DNA of 64,000 nucleotides from Arachis hypogaea (taxonomy: Eukaryota; Streptophyta; Magnoliopsida; Fabales; Fabaceae). Shown in pieces: positions 23,417-35,231 of this stretch. The notes beneath the pieces are model-generated. The model searched no databases and was not told where the DNA came from. It saw only the letters and a list, made by a program, of their open reading frames with translations. How positions within the stretch are numbered: the stretch's first letter is position 1; each line of letters begins with the position of its first letter. The position numbers were made by a program, and so were the translations under genes. Where the stretch lies: positions 8,954,843 through 9,018,842 of the forward strand of contig NC_092044.1 in NCBI RefSeq assembly GCF_003086295.3, given 5' to 3'.

Positions 23417-24271
23417 GGAATAAGTATTTTTTTATTTCTAAGATTTGAGGTTAAAATTAATTTCGTTCCTAATATTATTTTTAGTTTAAAATCGTCCCAA
23501 ATAATTTATTTAGTATTAAAATCGTCTTTTTAATAAAATTTTTAATTTTATTACTAAAGTATTCCTATCTTAATAAAAAATTATAAAATAAAATAAAAAG
23601 AACGCGGGGGGAAGGAAAAGGGAAAAGGAAGAGGGGGAAAGGGGGAAAGGAAGGGAAGGGGGAGGGGAAGATGAGGGAAAAGAAGAAGAGGGAGAAGGGG
23701 AGACGACGAAGTTTAGAGCTGCCGTCGCTGTCGGGAATCGGAACCAGAGGGAGAGAGAGCTCGCTGGGGAGAGGAGACACGAGCTAGGGAGTCGCGCTCT
23801 GCCACCGTCGCTGCTGCTACCGACCTCGCCGCCACTTCGCGTCCTCGCCGCTGCACCTTGCCGATTCGGCTTCTACTTCTGCCTGCATCTGTATCTGCTT
23901 CTGCGTCTGTGTCTGCTTTGGTTTCTGCTTTGTTTTTACTTTGATTCTACTTCTGATCCAGATTTATTATTTTTCTGATTTCATTATTGTTGTGTGTTGA
24001 TTTTGTTGTTAAACTTGATGTTGTTAGTTTATGAATTTGAATAATGTATTGTTGGTATTCTTGAATCTGATTATTGGTATTTGGTGGGAGTAAAGGAGGT
24101 GATGGTGGTGGTAAAGGTGGTGGTGGTGAAGGGTATTTTTTGTCCGTAAAAAGTCAAAAGGACGATTTTGATATCAAATAAAACGTTGGGGACAATTTTA
24201 AATAAAAAATAACATTGGGGACAAATTTGATTTTGATCATAAACTTTAGGAACCAAAGCAATACTTAGCCC
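23417..24271. mobile_element. Mutator-like non-autonomous element with 9-bp target duplication
   Basis: The arms align over about 120 bases: left GG(A/G)(A/C)TAAGTATT at 23417 and its inverse ending at 24271, then shared TTTAAAATCGTCCC and TAAAATCGTC(C/T)TTTT segments. Flanks TTATAAAAA (23408-23416) and TTACAAAAA (24272-24280) match at 8 of 9 positions, the size of a Mutator duplication. The interior holds a 150-base G/A-rich tract (23600-23760) and a C-rich part with CCGTCGCTGC and CTCGCCGCC words, GC-rich like a captured plant 5' exon, but no recognisable protein. Confidence 0.75.
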
Positions 24272-24280
24272 TTACAAAAA

Positions 24281-24778
24281 ACTGTCGAAATTACTACTGG
24301 TGGAATTGTCAAAAAAAAAAATCTGATAATATTTTTATTACCGATAGACAAACTCTGACGATATACACGTTGTTACTAATGATTTATCGATGGAACTTTG
24401 ATTTTCGATGCAAATTACTATTGAATGAGTGTTTGCAGAACGACCAATTTGAGGTGATGTTTTCGCCTTAATTACCGTCGAAAATTGATTTTGGAAATTC
24501 TAACGGTAATATTATTTAATAAAATAATTTTTAAAAAATAAAATATGCCGTCGAATTAATCCCTCACAAAAATCGGCTATAATATTTTTTAATAAAAAAT
24601 AATTTATATTTAATTATTTTAATTGTGATTATCATAATTATAACTTGATTAAAAATAGATAAGAATTAATGAAAATTAAATGTTTCGTTAAAATAAAAAA
24701 ATTACAATATTATAAAGTAATCTTCTCAATGAAAAAGTGGATACTGATGTGTAGCTATACAAAATAAAACAGTAGACA
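24281..24778. other. Probable CACTA subterminal region
   Basis: Repeated ACCGTCGAAAAT, CCGTCGAATTAAT and related words on both strands resemble CACTA subterminal repeats. It adjoins the CACTA ORF fragment that follows. No CACTA terminus was recognised. Confidence 0.4.
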
Positions 24779-25299
24779 CTACAGGTCCTCGTAATCATCG
24801 TCATTGTCCTCCTCTTAATGGTTCCGTTGCTAGTTTGAATGCGGCAGTGTTGTGGATGCTGGTGTTTGGGCTAGTGCAAGTGCAGATGAGGAGGAGCCAC
24901 CTCCAACACCGCTGTTCCATGCGTGATCTGCTCATAGTAGATGTCCATCCGCCGTCGTATACGCTGTATTTGGTCCAGTTCTTGTTGGAGCTCCTGCCTC
25001 AAGAACTCTGTCTCCACATCCCGAGTATCCTTTGTCGCCATGCATGCAAGGAGCTCCCTATACCTCTGCTCAGACAAATAGAGCTAGTACCCGGATTCAA
25101 TAGGCTCTAGATTAGACTTTTGATTTGTAGGGCTGGTAGCCGGGGTCAAGGAGGCCCTAAAGGTGGATGTGTGGAGGTTGCTGCCGAAGAACAATCCGAC
25201 TCCAAAGATGTGGTTCTTCTGTGGCTCAGATGCGATCTGGCGCCACACGTCATCAAGATTCACCACGAATGCGCTCGAAGGGTTGCTGTCATCTGCCAT
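24779..25299 (-). pseudogene. CACTA (En/Spm) ORF1-type protein, C-terminal fragment
   Basis: Resembles the C-terminal part of the plant transposase found in CACTA elements (Ptta/En/Spm type). It reads LDDVWRQIASEPQKNHIFGV, GLFFGSNLHTST, a S/T/P linker, then a helix with YLSEQRYRELLACMATKD and FLRQELQQELDQIQRIRR. The product would end EEDNDDDYEDL at the TAG 24781-24779. Damage: a TAG at about 25081 between the linker and the helix, and a frameshift near 24870 before the acidic end. Nothing upstream of 25299 continues the protein convincingly, so it is a fragment. Confidence 0.65.
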
Positions 25300-25990
25300 C
25301 TACTAAGATTGCTGTGTCACAACCTTCAAAGTTTTGGTGTATAAATCCTATCACTTTCAATGTGAATGTCATAAGATCGAGTATTTTGTTTCACTGGACG
25401 AAGATTCTCACTGATCTTTGTTCCTACCAATTCTAGTTCTCTAGATTTCAAAATGTGGCTCAAAACATAAACAACAACATGTGAAAGTCTCATTGGTTAG
25501 AAATGCCTCACATATAGATCTCTCGACACGAACTTTGTTTTTCACGATTCACTTGAATGACCCTCTTTCAAAAGGATAATCAATCTAAATTGGACGGGCG
25601 CGAACATTCTTTCTTTGTAAGGTAAGTAAATCAATAAGTATTCTATAATATCGAAAAAATTAGGGAAAATATTCTCCCTAGCTTACACAATATTAGAGGA
25701 ATGTTCTTTTCCATCATTAATTCTTAGAGGGTATTTAGTTTAAATAAAATTCAATTCAATTCTACTATTTTTTTTAAAATCAATTCCTATCTAATTGGGT
25801 CTATTTGAAATTTCATTCCATTAAAATTTTACTTAAAATATAAAATATCTAAAATATTAATGTGACCTAATTACTTTTCTTTTTACTCATTCACTTTCAA
25901 AACTTCTCACCTCTAAACATATATGACTTCCTCGGCATCTCCATTATTCTTTCTTTCACTACTTCACCAACATACACATAAGATACGTAT
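25300..25990. other. Intergenic sequence
   Basis: No coding sequence or repeat with recognisable ends; AT-rich from 25730 on. Confidence 0.55.
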
Positions 25991-28270
25991 TATAACGACC
26001 CACATTTTTTAAAATATAAATATAAATAAGTTATAATTTATTTTATAATTTAGAATTTTTTATTTTTAGATATTATTTTATTATAAATAATTAAATTAAT
26101 TTTATAACTATTTGGATTTGAATTCATATATATATATATATATATATATATTTTATAATGAAATATTTTACATAACTAAACTATAATTCTAGTAATTTAT
26201 AAGTGATAAAAATTATATGTATATTTTAATTTGATTAAATGATATTTTTAATTTTAAAATAGAGTTTAGTTAATAATACTATTATCAAGCTTGATATCCG
26301 TCGATATGAGTAAATATCGGTACTCTTCGATGAATTTAGCTTTACTAATGCTTCATCATATATCTTTTATCATTATGTTACTAATGTCATTTATATTAGT
26401 AATTCACATATATTATTACTTGTGTTTTAATATATCCAACTTTCATAATTATCCGTTTAAGATATTTATAACTTAAATCTCTGACTCAGCAGTTTATATA
26501 TTTGACACCCAACCCATACGTTTCACAAAACCATTCAAAATCATCATTCTCCCATTAAACATCATCAAACACGCATGGCTCGTTCATTTTTAAGAAAGAA
26601 AAAAAAAAAAGAAAGGCCGTGCGAGAGAAAGAAAGAAAACCATGCAACTTCAACCCTTTCGAGCTTGATTTCTTAAGATCCGTAACTCAAATAAAAAATC
26701 TAATTCGATAAAAATATTCGTATCTTCTTCCTCTATACATTGGTATCATTTTTGTTCGGTAAAATTTAATGGTGACGTAGCTCCCCTTTCTCTTGAGTTT
26801 GGTCAATTAGAGTTCTAAGAGACACAAATGATTTCTGACGTTTTCTTCTTCAACAGCTTGATCAAAAAGCTTCTCCGGAGTTTTCATTATTTTTATTTCG
26901 TACAGAGGTAGGATTTGGTAATTTTATAATAACTAAATATGAATTTGATAAGTGAATTTTGGTTTGATTGATTATTATTTGAGGTTGATTAAGTTTATGT
27001 TAAACTCTTGTTGAATTATTGTTATTGCTTGTGATTTGTCGGTTCGACTATGAGGAACAACTCAACTGGGATTATTTTGATGATTTTGGGACTATTGTGA
27101 TGTAATATTTTAAGAAAATTAATAAAATTTGGTAGTTGAAAGATTGAATGAAAAATTGTGAAAAATCAGTAACTGTAAAACCTAAAAACGGACTTAAAAA
27201 TTAAGTAGAAAACTTGAAGAATTTCAGGAATGGGGTTCAGTCCTTTGATAAAGCTATAATCATGGAAACAAAATTTATATTTGAGATTGAAATAGTAATT
27301 TAATAAAAACTTAAGATTAGTTTTATAATTATATACGTTTTAGGATATTTTAGATAATAATTAAAAAATTTAGGAGTAAAATGGATATTTTATAAAAGAT
27401 ACAATGTTATTTTGGTAATTATATTATATGTAAGAATATTTTAATAAATTATAAAATTTGTTTGGATAAAAATATAAATATTTTAGAAAGCTCAAAGATA
27501 CAAAATAATTTATAAAAGATTAATAATAAAGTTCAAGTTAATAAGTTTTGGGTAATAAAGAAAATTGTTATTATTGTTATTAATTTATTAAGATTATTAT
27601 CGATGTCTTTTTTAAATATATTATATATTATCATTTTATTTAAAAGATATTATTTTATTTATGATATACTAAAAGGGTAAGCAGAGAACTGTCCTAAAAT
27701 TTTTAGAAAGACAAATCTAAATTAAGAATCTTTAATTCTCTTTCCATAAGACACTTAGGAAAAGGCGAAGGAATAATACAAAGATAATTTATATTGTAAA
27801 ATGATAAGAAAGAGAAGAAAGAAAGAACAAAAAGAAAATGAGATAAGCAGAGATATGGTGGTGAGTCCACCAAGATTTACTTTCCAAAGATATATCGGCC
27901 AATCTAGGAGATGATCGCACCTGTAAGACAGAGATTACTTACAGAAGTTATCAATACATACATTTGCTATAGAGAGAGCCTCACTTGTAAGACCGAGGTT
28001 ACTTACAGAGGTTATGTTTGCATACATCAGCTCAAGAGAGTCGCACCTGTAAGATAAAGGTCACTTACAGAGGTTATGACACTGAAAGTCAAACTCAGAC
28101 AAAGGTTGCTGAGTTAGTCGGAATATAATTATGTTATTTATTAGGTAAAAGATAGAAAATTAATAAAAAAAATTCATTACAATAGATATATTCATTTTAA
28201 TAAATATTTTTTTATTAAATATTATAAAAAATACACTGACTATTCTAAATTCCTACAGGTCCAACTTCCA
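25991..28270 (+). repeat. Possible degraded LTR with internal tandem repeats
   Basis: Starts near TATAACGACCCACA, similar to the TGTAACGACCC start of some plant LTRs, and has the long AT-rich non-coding body typical of them, including (TA)n at 26125-26152. Three copies of a roughly 64-base unit lie at 27914-28078. No end and no partner LTR found, so this is a weak call. Confidence 0.35.
27914..28078. repeat. Three tandem copies of a ~64-bp unit
   Basis: Copies begin TCGCACCTGTAAGACAGAG (27914), CTCACTTGTAAGACCGAGG (27980) and TCGCACCTGTAAGATAAAGG (28041). Each continues with (A/C)CTTACAGA(A/G)GTTAT. Confidence 0.85.
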
Positions 28271-29933
28271 TTGGCAGTAGTGAAAGGCCTGAATTGAGAC
28301 ATTTTCTGAACAATAATATTCATCAATCAAATAATCAATCAAATACTTATCTATGCCTTCTCATCTTGAGTATATTTATATATAAAAGAAACTACACATA
28401 AAGAGAAAATAAATTAAAATAGTAAGAACGATGAAAATGATGATTCTTATAATTTTATTTTGTCATTTATATATAAAAAATCAGAATACCATAATTATCT
28501 AATCAAATTAATTTGTATTTATTGCATTTAATTTGAATAAGTAAGAAATTATCTTATTTTAGTTTAATCCTTAATTCACATGATTGAATTTGGTTTAATT
28601 TGATTTGATTTAATTATTAATTAAAAATATCTTAGTTGTCTATTTTATTTATAGATTTATTATTTTAATATCTAATGAATTAATCAAATCAATTAATTAA
28701 TACACATAATTAGTATAATTGATTTGATTTAATAAATTTTAAAAATAAATTAAAAAATACTACCAGAATATTAAAAAAATACTATTAAAATAAATTGATA
28801 TAAATTATATGATACTTGAATATCTATCCAAATTAATTAATTGATATTATTAGTTAGTTCTTATTGATTTGATTTAATAAATTATAAAAAATAAATTAAA
28901 AAACACTTTTAAAAATATATCACGTTTGTTCTATCATAAATACAGAAATTTAATATTTATATAATAAAATAGATTTCTAGAACTAAGATATATTTTAGTA
29001 TATTAACTAACTATAAATGAAAAAATACATACCTGTATGAATCCTTGTCCAATATTTAGTGATATGAATTCTTTATTTGTATTATTCCTACTCGACTCCT
29101 TTGTGGTCGTCCTCAAAGTTAAAAAAGGGAAAAAAGATGAATATTTTTTTTCTCATATCTGATTTCTTTTTGTTATTTGTTTTAAATTATTTAAAATTTA
29201 AAATTTAAAATTAAAGTTTATTTGAGTTTAACATTTGTTAAATCTAAATTGGTAGTGTTTGTCAAAATAAAAGAATAAGGATGTTTAAGTATTTTTTTTA
29301 ATAAATAATTAAAACATTGTTTATTTCTTTCTCTTTTTAATTAATTACAAGGAAATTTTTAGTATAAAAATAATACATATATATTTTTTAAAAAAGTTAA
29401 ATACTGATGTAGATAATATAGTTTACATATATGTAAATAAATACCAATATAATAAATACCGATCATCATCTTAATTATTCATACATTTATTATTATTTTA
29501 CATTTTTAATAATATAAAAGTACTTAATTCACTAGTAAGTAGTAACAATAACAAACTTGTTTTAATTATTTAATATTACGATAAGATGATAAATATATAA
29601 CATTTAAATTTGTACATGTGAATAATTTATCGCCAATTGAAGCTAATGGACTCAAAATAAACATTGAGGGCAGAATTCAAAGTACAAATTTTGGCTACGT
29701 GATGGCTCATGTTTCTTGGCCCACAAACCATCACTGAAAATCTTTTCCTTTCCAGTCATACGGAATTTATCCAACATTATCATGAACAACCAATCAATAC
29801 TCCTAATAAGAATAAATTATTATTTTTATTTTTAACGTTTTGGGTAAATTTTAAAATTATTTTTAATATTTAAATTATTTTATTTAAATTTTTAATATTT
29901 TAAAATAATTTTAATATTGTCATGTCATTAATG
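28271..29933. other. AT-rich intergenic sequence
   Basis: No genes. The last ~100 bases (about 29830-29933) are the left half of an older repeat whose right half lies beyond the Tat element, at 33433-33520. Confidence 0.6.
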
Positions 29934-30380
29934 ATTGTTTTTGTGTGAATAATTTGGACGTAACCTCGGCTACGAAAATCGACACTGAGCTTTAACTTTT
30001 AACGTCAAGCTTTAGCCATCAACACCAACATGTAAGCTGGGATTATGCAAGTTCTTCGTCTAGAGGGGTGTCACGTCACGAAGAGTATGAACAAAGGGAG
30101 AGTGTACCTGCAAAAGGCACTCCGATACTTAAGTTAGTACTGTGAATTTAGCGTGTCTGTTAAGGATAAGATATCATACCTTTATAGGTGGAGTATAAAA
30201 GGTCGGTTATATTACTGCTGATCATCTGAATTGAAGGGTAGTTATTAGGTTTTAATAAGTGATAACGTCTGGTCGGACATTTTTATTCCAGGATGTAACG
30301 TATAACGCCGAGTTATAGCGTAAAGTGTCGAGTTATTGTGCATAAATCTGAGTTATGACATCGGATTTGTAACAGTCATA
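29934..30380 (-). repeat. 3' LTR of the Tat-type element (left copy)
   Basis: Shares long blocks with the copy at 32979-33432: TATCATACCTTTATAGGTGG, GAATTGAAGGGTAGTTATTA, GTAACGTATAACGCCGAGTT. On the element's own strand it starts near TGTTACAAATCCGATG and ends near AACAAT. Confidence 0.88.
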
Positions 30381-30396
30381 TGATAGCCCCCAAATT
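30381..30396 (-). promoter_or_regulatory. Polypurine tract of the Tat-type element
   Basis: On the minus strand AAATTTGGGGGCTATCA stands directly before the 3' LTR; the G run is typical of Tat-lineage elements. Confidence 0.6.
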
Positions 30397-30834
30397 TAGC
30401 CTGGAAATACGTCTTAATGAAGCAGGTTGAGTTTTTAATGAATCATAAGTCGGCCATTAAGTGAGTTTATAACTCTGCCGTTGAGTGTGCCCTTGGAGTC
30501 CCTAGTTTAAGGTGCTTTATTAAAAAGTTAATTTATTTAGAAAATAATTGTATTAATAGGAAAGAGAAGGAGTTAAACACACATTAAAGAAGACGCATGT
30601 TCCTAATGGATATTATTGCTCGTGACATAACTGATGTGATTGCTTAGTGGATCCCAAAATAGTTTTAGTAGTGGAAAGTTAAAGGTTTTGGAATCCAAAA
30701 CGTTTTGTTGATTGCCCAAGGTTTTGTTATTAGAGTCATTTCTGAAGAGTGATGAGTAAAAGAGGTACTCTGTCTTTCTTCTCTAGTTTCTTTAATTTCT
30801 TTTACCCTTCTTCGTCTTCTACTTAGTTATTGTA

Positions 30835-31590
30835 ATGGATTTCGAAAGAAATAGTAAAGGAAAAATTGATTGGTCATATGACTGGGTTAACGATGACGTT
30901 AGGAGGCGCTCGTCTGTGTTTTTGGATGAGGAAGCTGTTAAGAAAATAGATAAGAGGAAGATTGTGAGGGGTAGTTCTGGGGTTCGGTTGGAGTTGCTAC
31001 CATGTTCTGACAGTGACCGGATGTTTCACAAGGGGAGGGCTTTGAGTTTTTTTATATATACAGTTGTGTGTTGAAAGAGTTGAGGGTGAAACTACCTTTT
31101 ACAGTTTTCCAATATCAAGTGCTTAAGCAGTTGAACTGTGCACTATCTCAACTCCACCCTAATGGCTGGGCGTTTCTTCGTGGTTTTAAGATTTTGATAT
31201 AGTTCTTGGAAGAGACACCTTCAGTGGAGTTATTTTTCTCTCTGTTTCAAGCTAAAGATGTTTAGAAGGGTGGTTGGGTGAACTTGAATAGTTCGCCCAG
31301 GTTTGCTATTTTTAAACTGTATAAGTCATCGTTTAAAAACTTTAAGGAGATGTATTTGAAGGTTAGTAATGCTGAAGGAGACCTCCCTATATAGATGAGC
31401 ACTTAGGTGAAAAGTTTTCGATTTGGTGGTGTTCAGAACTTCAGAATATTCTGGGGTCAGAAACCATTGGTGTAAGGAATGAATGCATCATTGAGTATTT
31501 CGTGGAAGCCATTGATCGGAAAGAGTTGATTTTGGTATTTGACCTGCTCCAATAGGAGGATAACATAGCTCGGTAAGAGCATTTCCTTGC
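30835..31590 (+). pseudogene. Antisense ORF of the Tat-type element (gypsy-type putative transposase family)
   Basis: Lies on the strand opposite to gag, close to the 3' LTR. An ATG at 30835 opens 79 codons. After the stop at 31072 homology continues in other frames: KLPFTVFQYQVLKQLNC, ALSQLHPNGWAFLRGFKI, VELFFSLFQAKDV and GGWVNLNSSPRFAIFKLY. These words match, from memory, the 'putative gypsy-type transposon' domain encoded antisense in plant Tat elements. Several stops (for example near 31199 and 31263) and a frameshift near 31074 disable it. The 3' part runs into sequence antisense to the gag end, so the junction left by loss of pol is near 31550-31600. Confidence 0.65.
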
Positions 31591-32815
31591 CGAGCTTGTA
31601 GCGCCTCCACCTGCAAAACCTCCAGAAATACAGTTAATAACTCCTCTTGATTGTTCAGGGTGACTTATGCTCGTCCTTTCTTTGTCTCGGCCATGCTGTC
31701 TTGCCGGGTTATAGTCGCCAGTGGAAGGGGTACGGCGTTGAATATGGCCACCGATGTATTTATCGAGATGGCCTTGCCGAGCTAGTTGCTCTAGGAGGTC
31801 TTTCACGATGACACAATCATCAGTGGTATGGCCGTGCTTCTGGTGAAAAGTGCAATACTTCGATTTGTCTGCACCTTTCGAATCTGGATAGTTGCCGGCC
31901 TTCTGTAGAGGTTTGATCAATTTGGAATTTAGGATCTCCTTAATGATGTCGTCACATTTTGTATTGAACTGAGTATAGGATTCATAACGGGGGGACGACT
32001 TGAAGCTTTTTTTGTTATCCCGCGGTTTATCTTCTTCTTTGTACTGGGGCCTTTCTGTTTTCCGAGCTTGTCGGAATTCTTCAATGTCAATCTGGCCTTT
32101 CGCTTTTTCACAGAATTCGGCCATAGTTTTAGGTTTGACGACAGCAATAGCTTCCTGAAATTTTCCTGGTCGGAGTCTGTTTTTGATGACGTGAAATTGC
32201 ACTTCAGGGTGGAGATCTGGTATACTCATAGCCACCTTTGTGAAACGTGTCATGTAATCTTTGAGGCTTTCATTCTGACATTGTTTGATTGTGTTCAGAT
32301 ACTCGGAATCATGTAGGTAGATAGATGATCTGGGAAAAATGCTCCTCGAACAGCTTTGACAAGTATCGAAAACGAGAACTAGAATCTGCAGGCAAAGAAC
32401 AAAACCAATCAAGTGCAGGACTATCTAAATAAGATGAAAAACAACGGCATAAAACTTTATCAGATGCATCGTTTTCTATCATTATGGATGTGAACTTTCT
32501 GATGTATTTTTTTGGATCGCCTAACCCATCGTATGGGGTTAAGGTGGTTGGTAGGGTAAACCTTCTGGGCAGCACAAAGTTCATCACCTCGGCCGTGAAT
32601 GCCCCAGGAGATTCATCTGGCTCGCCATCCTTGTTTTCTGGCCGAGCTTTTTTGTTATGCACGGGTTGGTCTCCTTCATTCCAAACTTCTTCGTTCCGAG
32701 CAGTTTTAGAGACATGCGTTGCATCAGACTAATGCTCAGCTTCTTCTATTCGTTATTGACGTCCGTCATTATTTTTGATCCGAGCATTAGTTAATCCGAC
32801 TATCTGGTTCGCCAT
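31560..32815 (-). pseudogene. Tat-type gag relic
   Basis: A possible start is the ATG at 32815 (MANQIVGL). Then PYDGLGDPKKYIRKFTS, ALDWFCSLPADSSSRFRY, the core ESLKDYMTRFTKVAMSIPDL, a lysine-rich stretch, and the zinc-knuckle-like CTFHQKHGHTTDDC, closing with RGVINCISGGFAGGGATSS. This is the usual order for Tat/Retand gag. There are stops near 32755 and 32730, and a frameshift between about 32310 and 32410 (the first frame stops after IIYLPT). After GGFAGGG the frame runs into unrelated codons, marking the pol deletion. Confidence 0.8.
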
Positions 32816-32960
32816 TCTTTGATTTTCTTCCGCCGCTGGTTGGCTTGTTGCAACTTAGTCACCATCCGGAGAAGCTCGGATGGTATGGGTGGGAGAAGAT
32901 CAACCATGGGCAAACGCAAAAATACTGAGGCCGATAAAAAGGAAAAGATCTATATTTTCG

Positions 32961-32978
32961 GCCCCATGGTGGGCGCCA
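32961..32978 (-). promoter_or_regulatory. Primer binding site, tRNA-Lys type
   Basis: On the minus strand TGGCGCCCACCATGGGGC follows the LTR. Plant tRNA-Lys ends in the complement of TGGCGCCCACCGTGGGGC, so 17 of 18 positions match. Confidence 0.75.
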
Positions 32979-33432
32979 ATTGTTCTTGTGTGAATAACCT
33001 AGACGTAACATCGGCTACGAGAGTCGACGCCGAGCTTTAACCTTTAACGCCGAGCTTTAGCCTTCAGCGTCGAGCTGTAAGCTGGGATTATGCAAGCTCT
33101 TCGTCCAGAGGGGTGTCATGTCACGGAGAATATGAACAAATGGGGAGTGTATCTGCAAAAGGCACTCTGATGTTTAAGTTAGTACTGTGAATTCAGTGTG
33201 TTTGTTAAGAATAAGATATCATACCTTTATAGGTGGAGTATAAAAGGTCGGTTACACTTACATTACTATTGATCATCTGAATTGAAGGGTAGTTATTAGG
33301 TTTTAATAAGTGATAATGTCTGGTCAGATGTTTTTATTCCAGGATGTAACGTATAACGCCGAGTTATAGTGTACAGTGCTGAGTTATGGTGCATAAATCC
33401 GAGTTATGACATCGGATTTGTAACAGCCATAT
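32979..33432 (-). repeat. 5' LTR of the Tat-type element (right copy)
   Basis: Partner of the LTR at 29934-30380. It differs by scattered substitutions and a small insertion (GGTTACACTTACATTACTA against GGTTATATTACTG), so the insertion is not fresh. Confidence 0.88.
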
Positions 33433-35227
33433 TAGATCTGTTAATAGAATTGACAGTAGAACAATATTGATACAATTTTAAAAGACCAGAGACTTAAATA
33501 TGATGAAAACAAAAATAATATATTATTACTCTTAAAATAATTACTAAATCAAGTAAAATAAAAGTGAATTTCAACGGAATAAATTGCATTATGAATTCAA
33601 TATTTTTACTCATCATAAAATACTTATAGAATGATTAATAAATAAACTTATAAAAAAGAAAAAAAAGACATAATATATATACAATAAAGTATAAATGATA
33701 TCTTTTTATCACCAATGTACCGAACTTTTTTAATATTTAATTTAAATAAATTTTATTTTTAAATTTAAAATAAAATTTAATTTTATTCTTCAATAATATC
33801 AATATTTTTATCGTAAATTATTTAATTATTTTTTAATCACATCCAAATAAACTATTTTTAATCACATTATTTTTATTTTAAATAAATTTATTTTTTAAAT
33901 TTTACTCTTAATCACATTATTTTCATTCTAAATAAATTTATTTTTAAAATAAATGAATAATTATCTATCATAAAAAAATTAATATTATTAAAAAATAAAA
34001 ATAAAATTTATTTTGAAGTTAAAGATAAGATTAATTAAATTAAAAATTAAAGAAGTTTGGTATGTTAGAAAAAAAATATATAATTTATATTTCATTCTGC
34101 ATATACCTTGCTCATTTTTTTTCTTATATGAAAGTTTATCTATTAGCCATTCTATAAACATGAGTAAAAATTTTGAATTCGTATACAATTTATTCTATTA
34201 ACATTCACTTTTATTTTACTTGATTTATTAATTCTTCTAAGAATAATGTATCATTTTTGTCCCTAATATTTTTGTCCTATTTAAGTCCCTAAAATTATTT
34301 TAATATTATCGTACCATTAGTGATTTGTTAATAGAGTTGACGATAAAATAGTATTGGGACAATTTTTAAACATTAGAAATTTAAATATAATGATTTAAAC
34401 GTTAATGACAACTTTAAAATTTATCCTTTTCTCATATTATAACAAATAGACTTTTTAATTAAGTGAGGGATAATCAATAGTTAGAAATTATAATTAGTAG
34501 TAGAATAAATATCTACATAGTCATATCAATTATATTATATTTTATAATTATTTACGTAATAAATATAAAAAATAATTATTTTTTTTACATGGTAATACAT
34601 AATTGAATGGATTCATAAAAAATCTTTAAAGAATAAAATATATTTGTTATTCTTAAAATTTGTTAAAAAATTTAAAAATATTTTAAAATTTTATTTTATT
34701 TTAATTTTGTCCCTAAAATTTTTAATTTGTATCAAATGTATCTTAAAAGCTAAAATTTTAAAAATTTAAAACCAATTCAGTAATAATGTAGGATAATTAT
34801 CTCTGATATATTTATTTTAAAAGTTATTCTTATAAAATTGTTATTGAATTAATCATAATTTTTTTAAAAAAATTAACCGTATAAAATATATTTAATGTAA
34901 ATAAAATTTTTTTTAAAACAAAATTAAAATTTATTTTTTTTAATTTTTAATAAATTTTAAAAATAAAAAATATATTTTATCCCATCAAAATAAGAAGAGA
35001 AAAATTATAAAAAGATGGACACGATGTTATGAGGTGGTTAGACGACCTAACTAGAAGGTAGAAACTACTAGATTCGATTTTGAAGTGGTCCCGTGCAGAT
35101 TGAATGTAAAAAATTTCGTGATGCCGGCGAAACCCTAATATTGAAATTGGAAATTTAGAGATAAATCTGGACCTTCAACACATACACCAGAAAGAGAAGG
35201 ATATTATAGTTTCACTGTGTCCCTAAT
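33433..35227. other. AT-rich intergenic sequence with a split repeat
   Basis: 33433-33520 continues the repeat interrupted by the Tat element; a second, uninterrupted copy lies at about 34240-34390. The rest is A/T runs. The stretch before 35228 should hold the F-box gene promoter, but no motif was picked. Confidence 0.6.
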
Positions 35228-35231
35228 ATGT

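Larger units (their letters stand above)
29934..33432 (-). mobile_element. Tat-type Ty3/gypsy retrotransposon, internally deleted
   Basis: Two LTRs of about 450 bases in direct orientation bound a 2.6-kb interior. On the minus strand the order is LTR, tRNA-Lys-type primer site, gag, a convergent antisense ORF, purine tract, LTR. Gag plus an antisense ORF next to the 3' LTR is known from Tat-lineage elements. Protease, reverse transcriptase, RNase H and integrase are all missing, so it depended on a helper. No perfect target duplication is visible. Confidence 0.85.

Noticed and set aside
27914..28078. CRISPR-like array
   Set aside because: Three long, imperfect tandem units with no unique spacers, in a plant genome.
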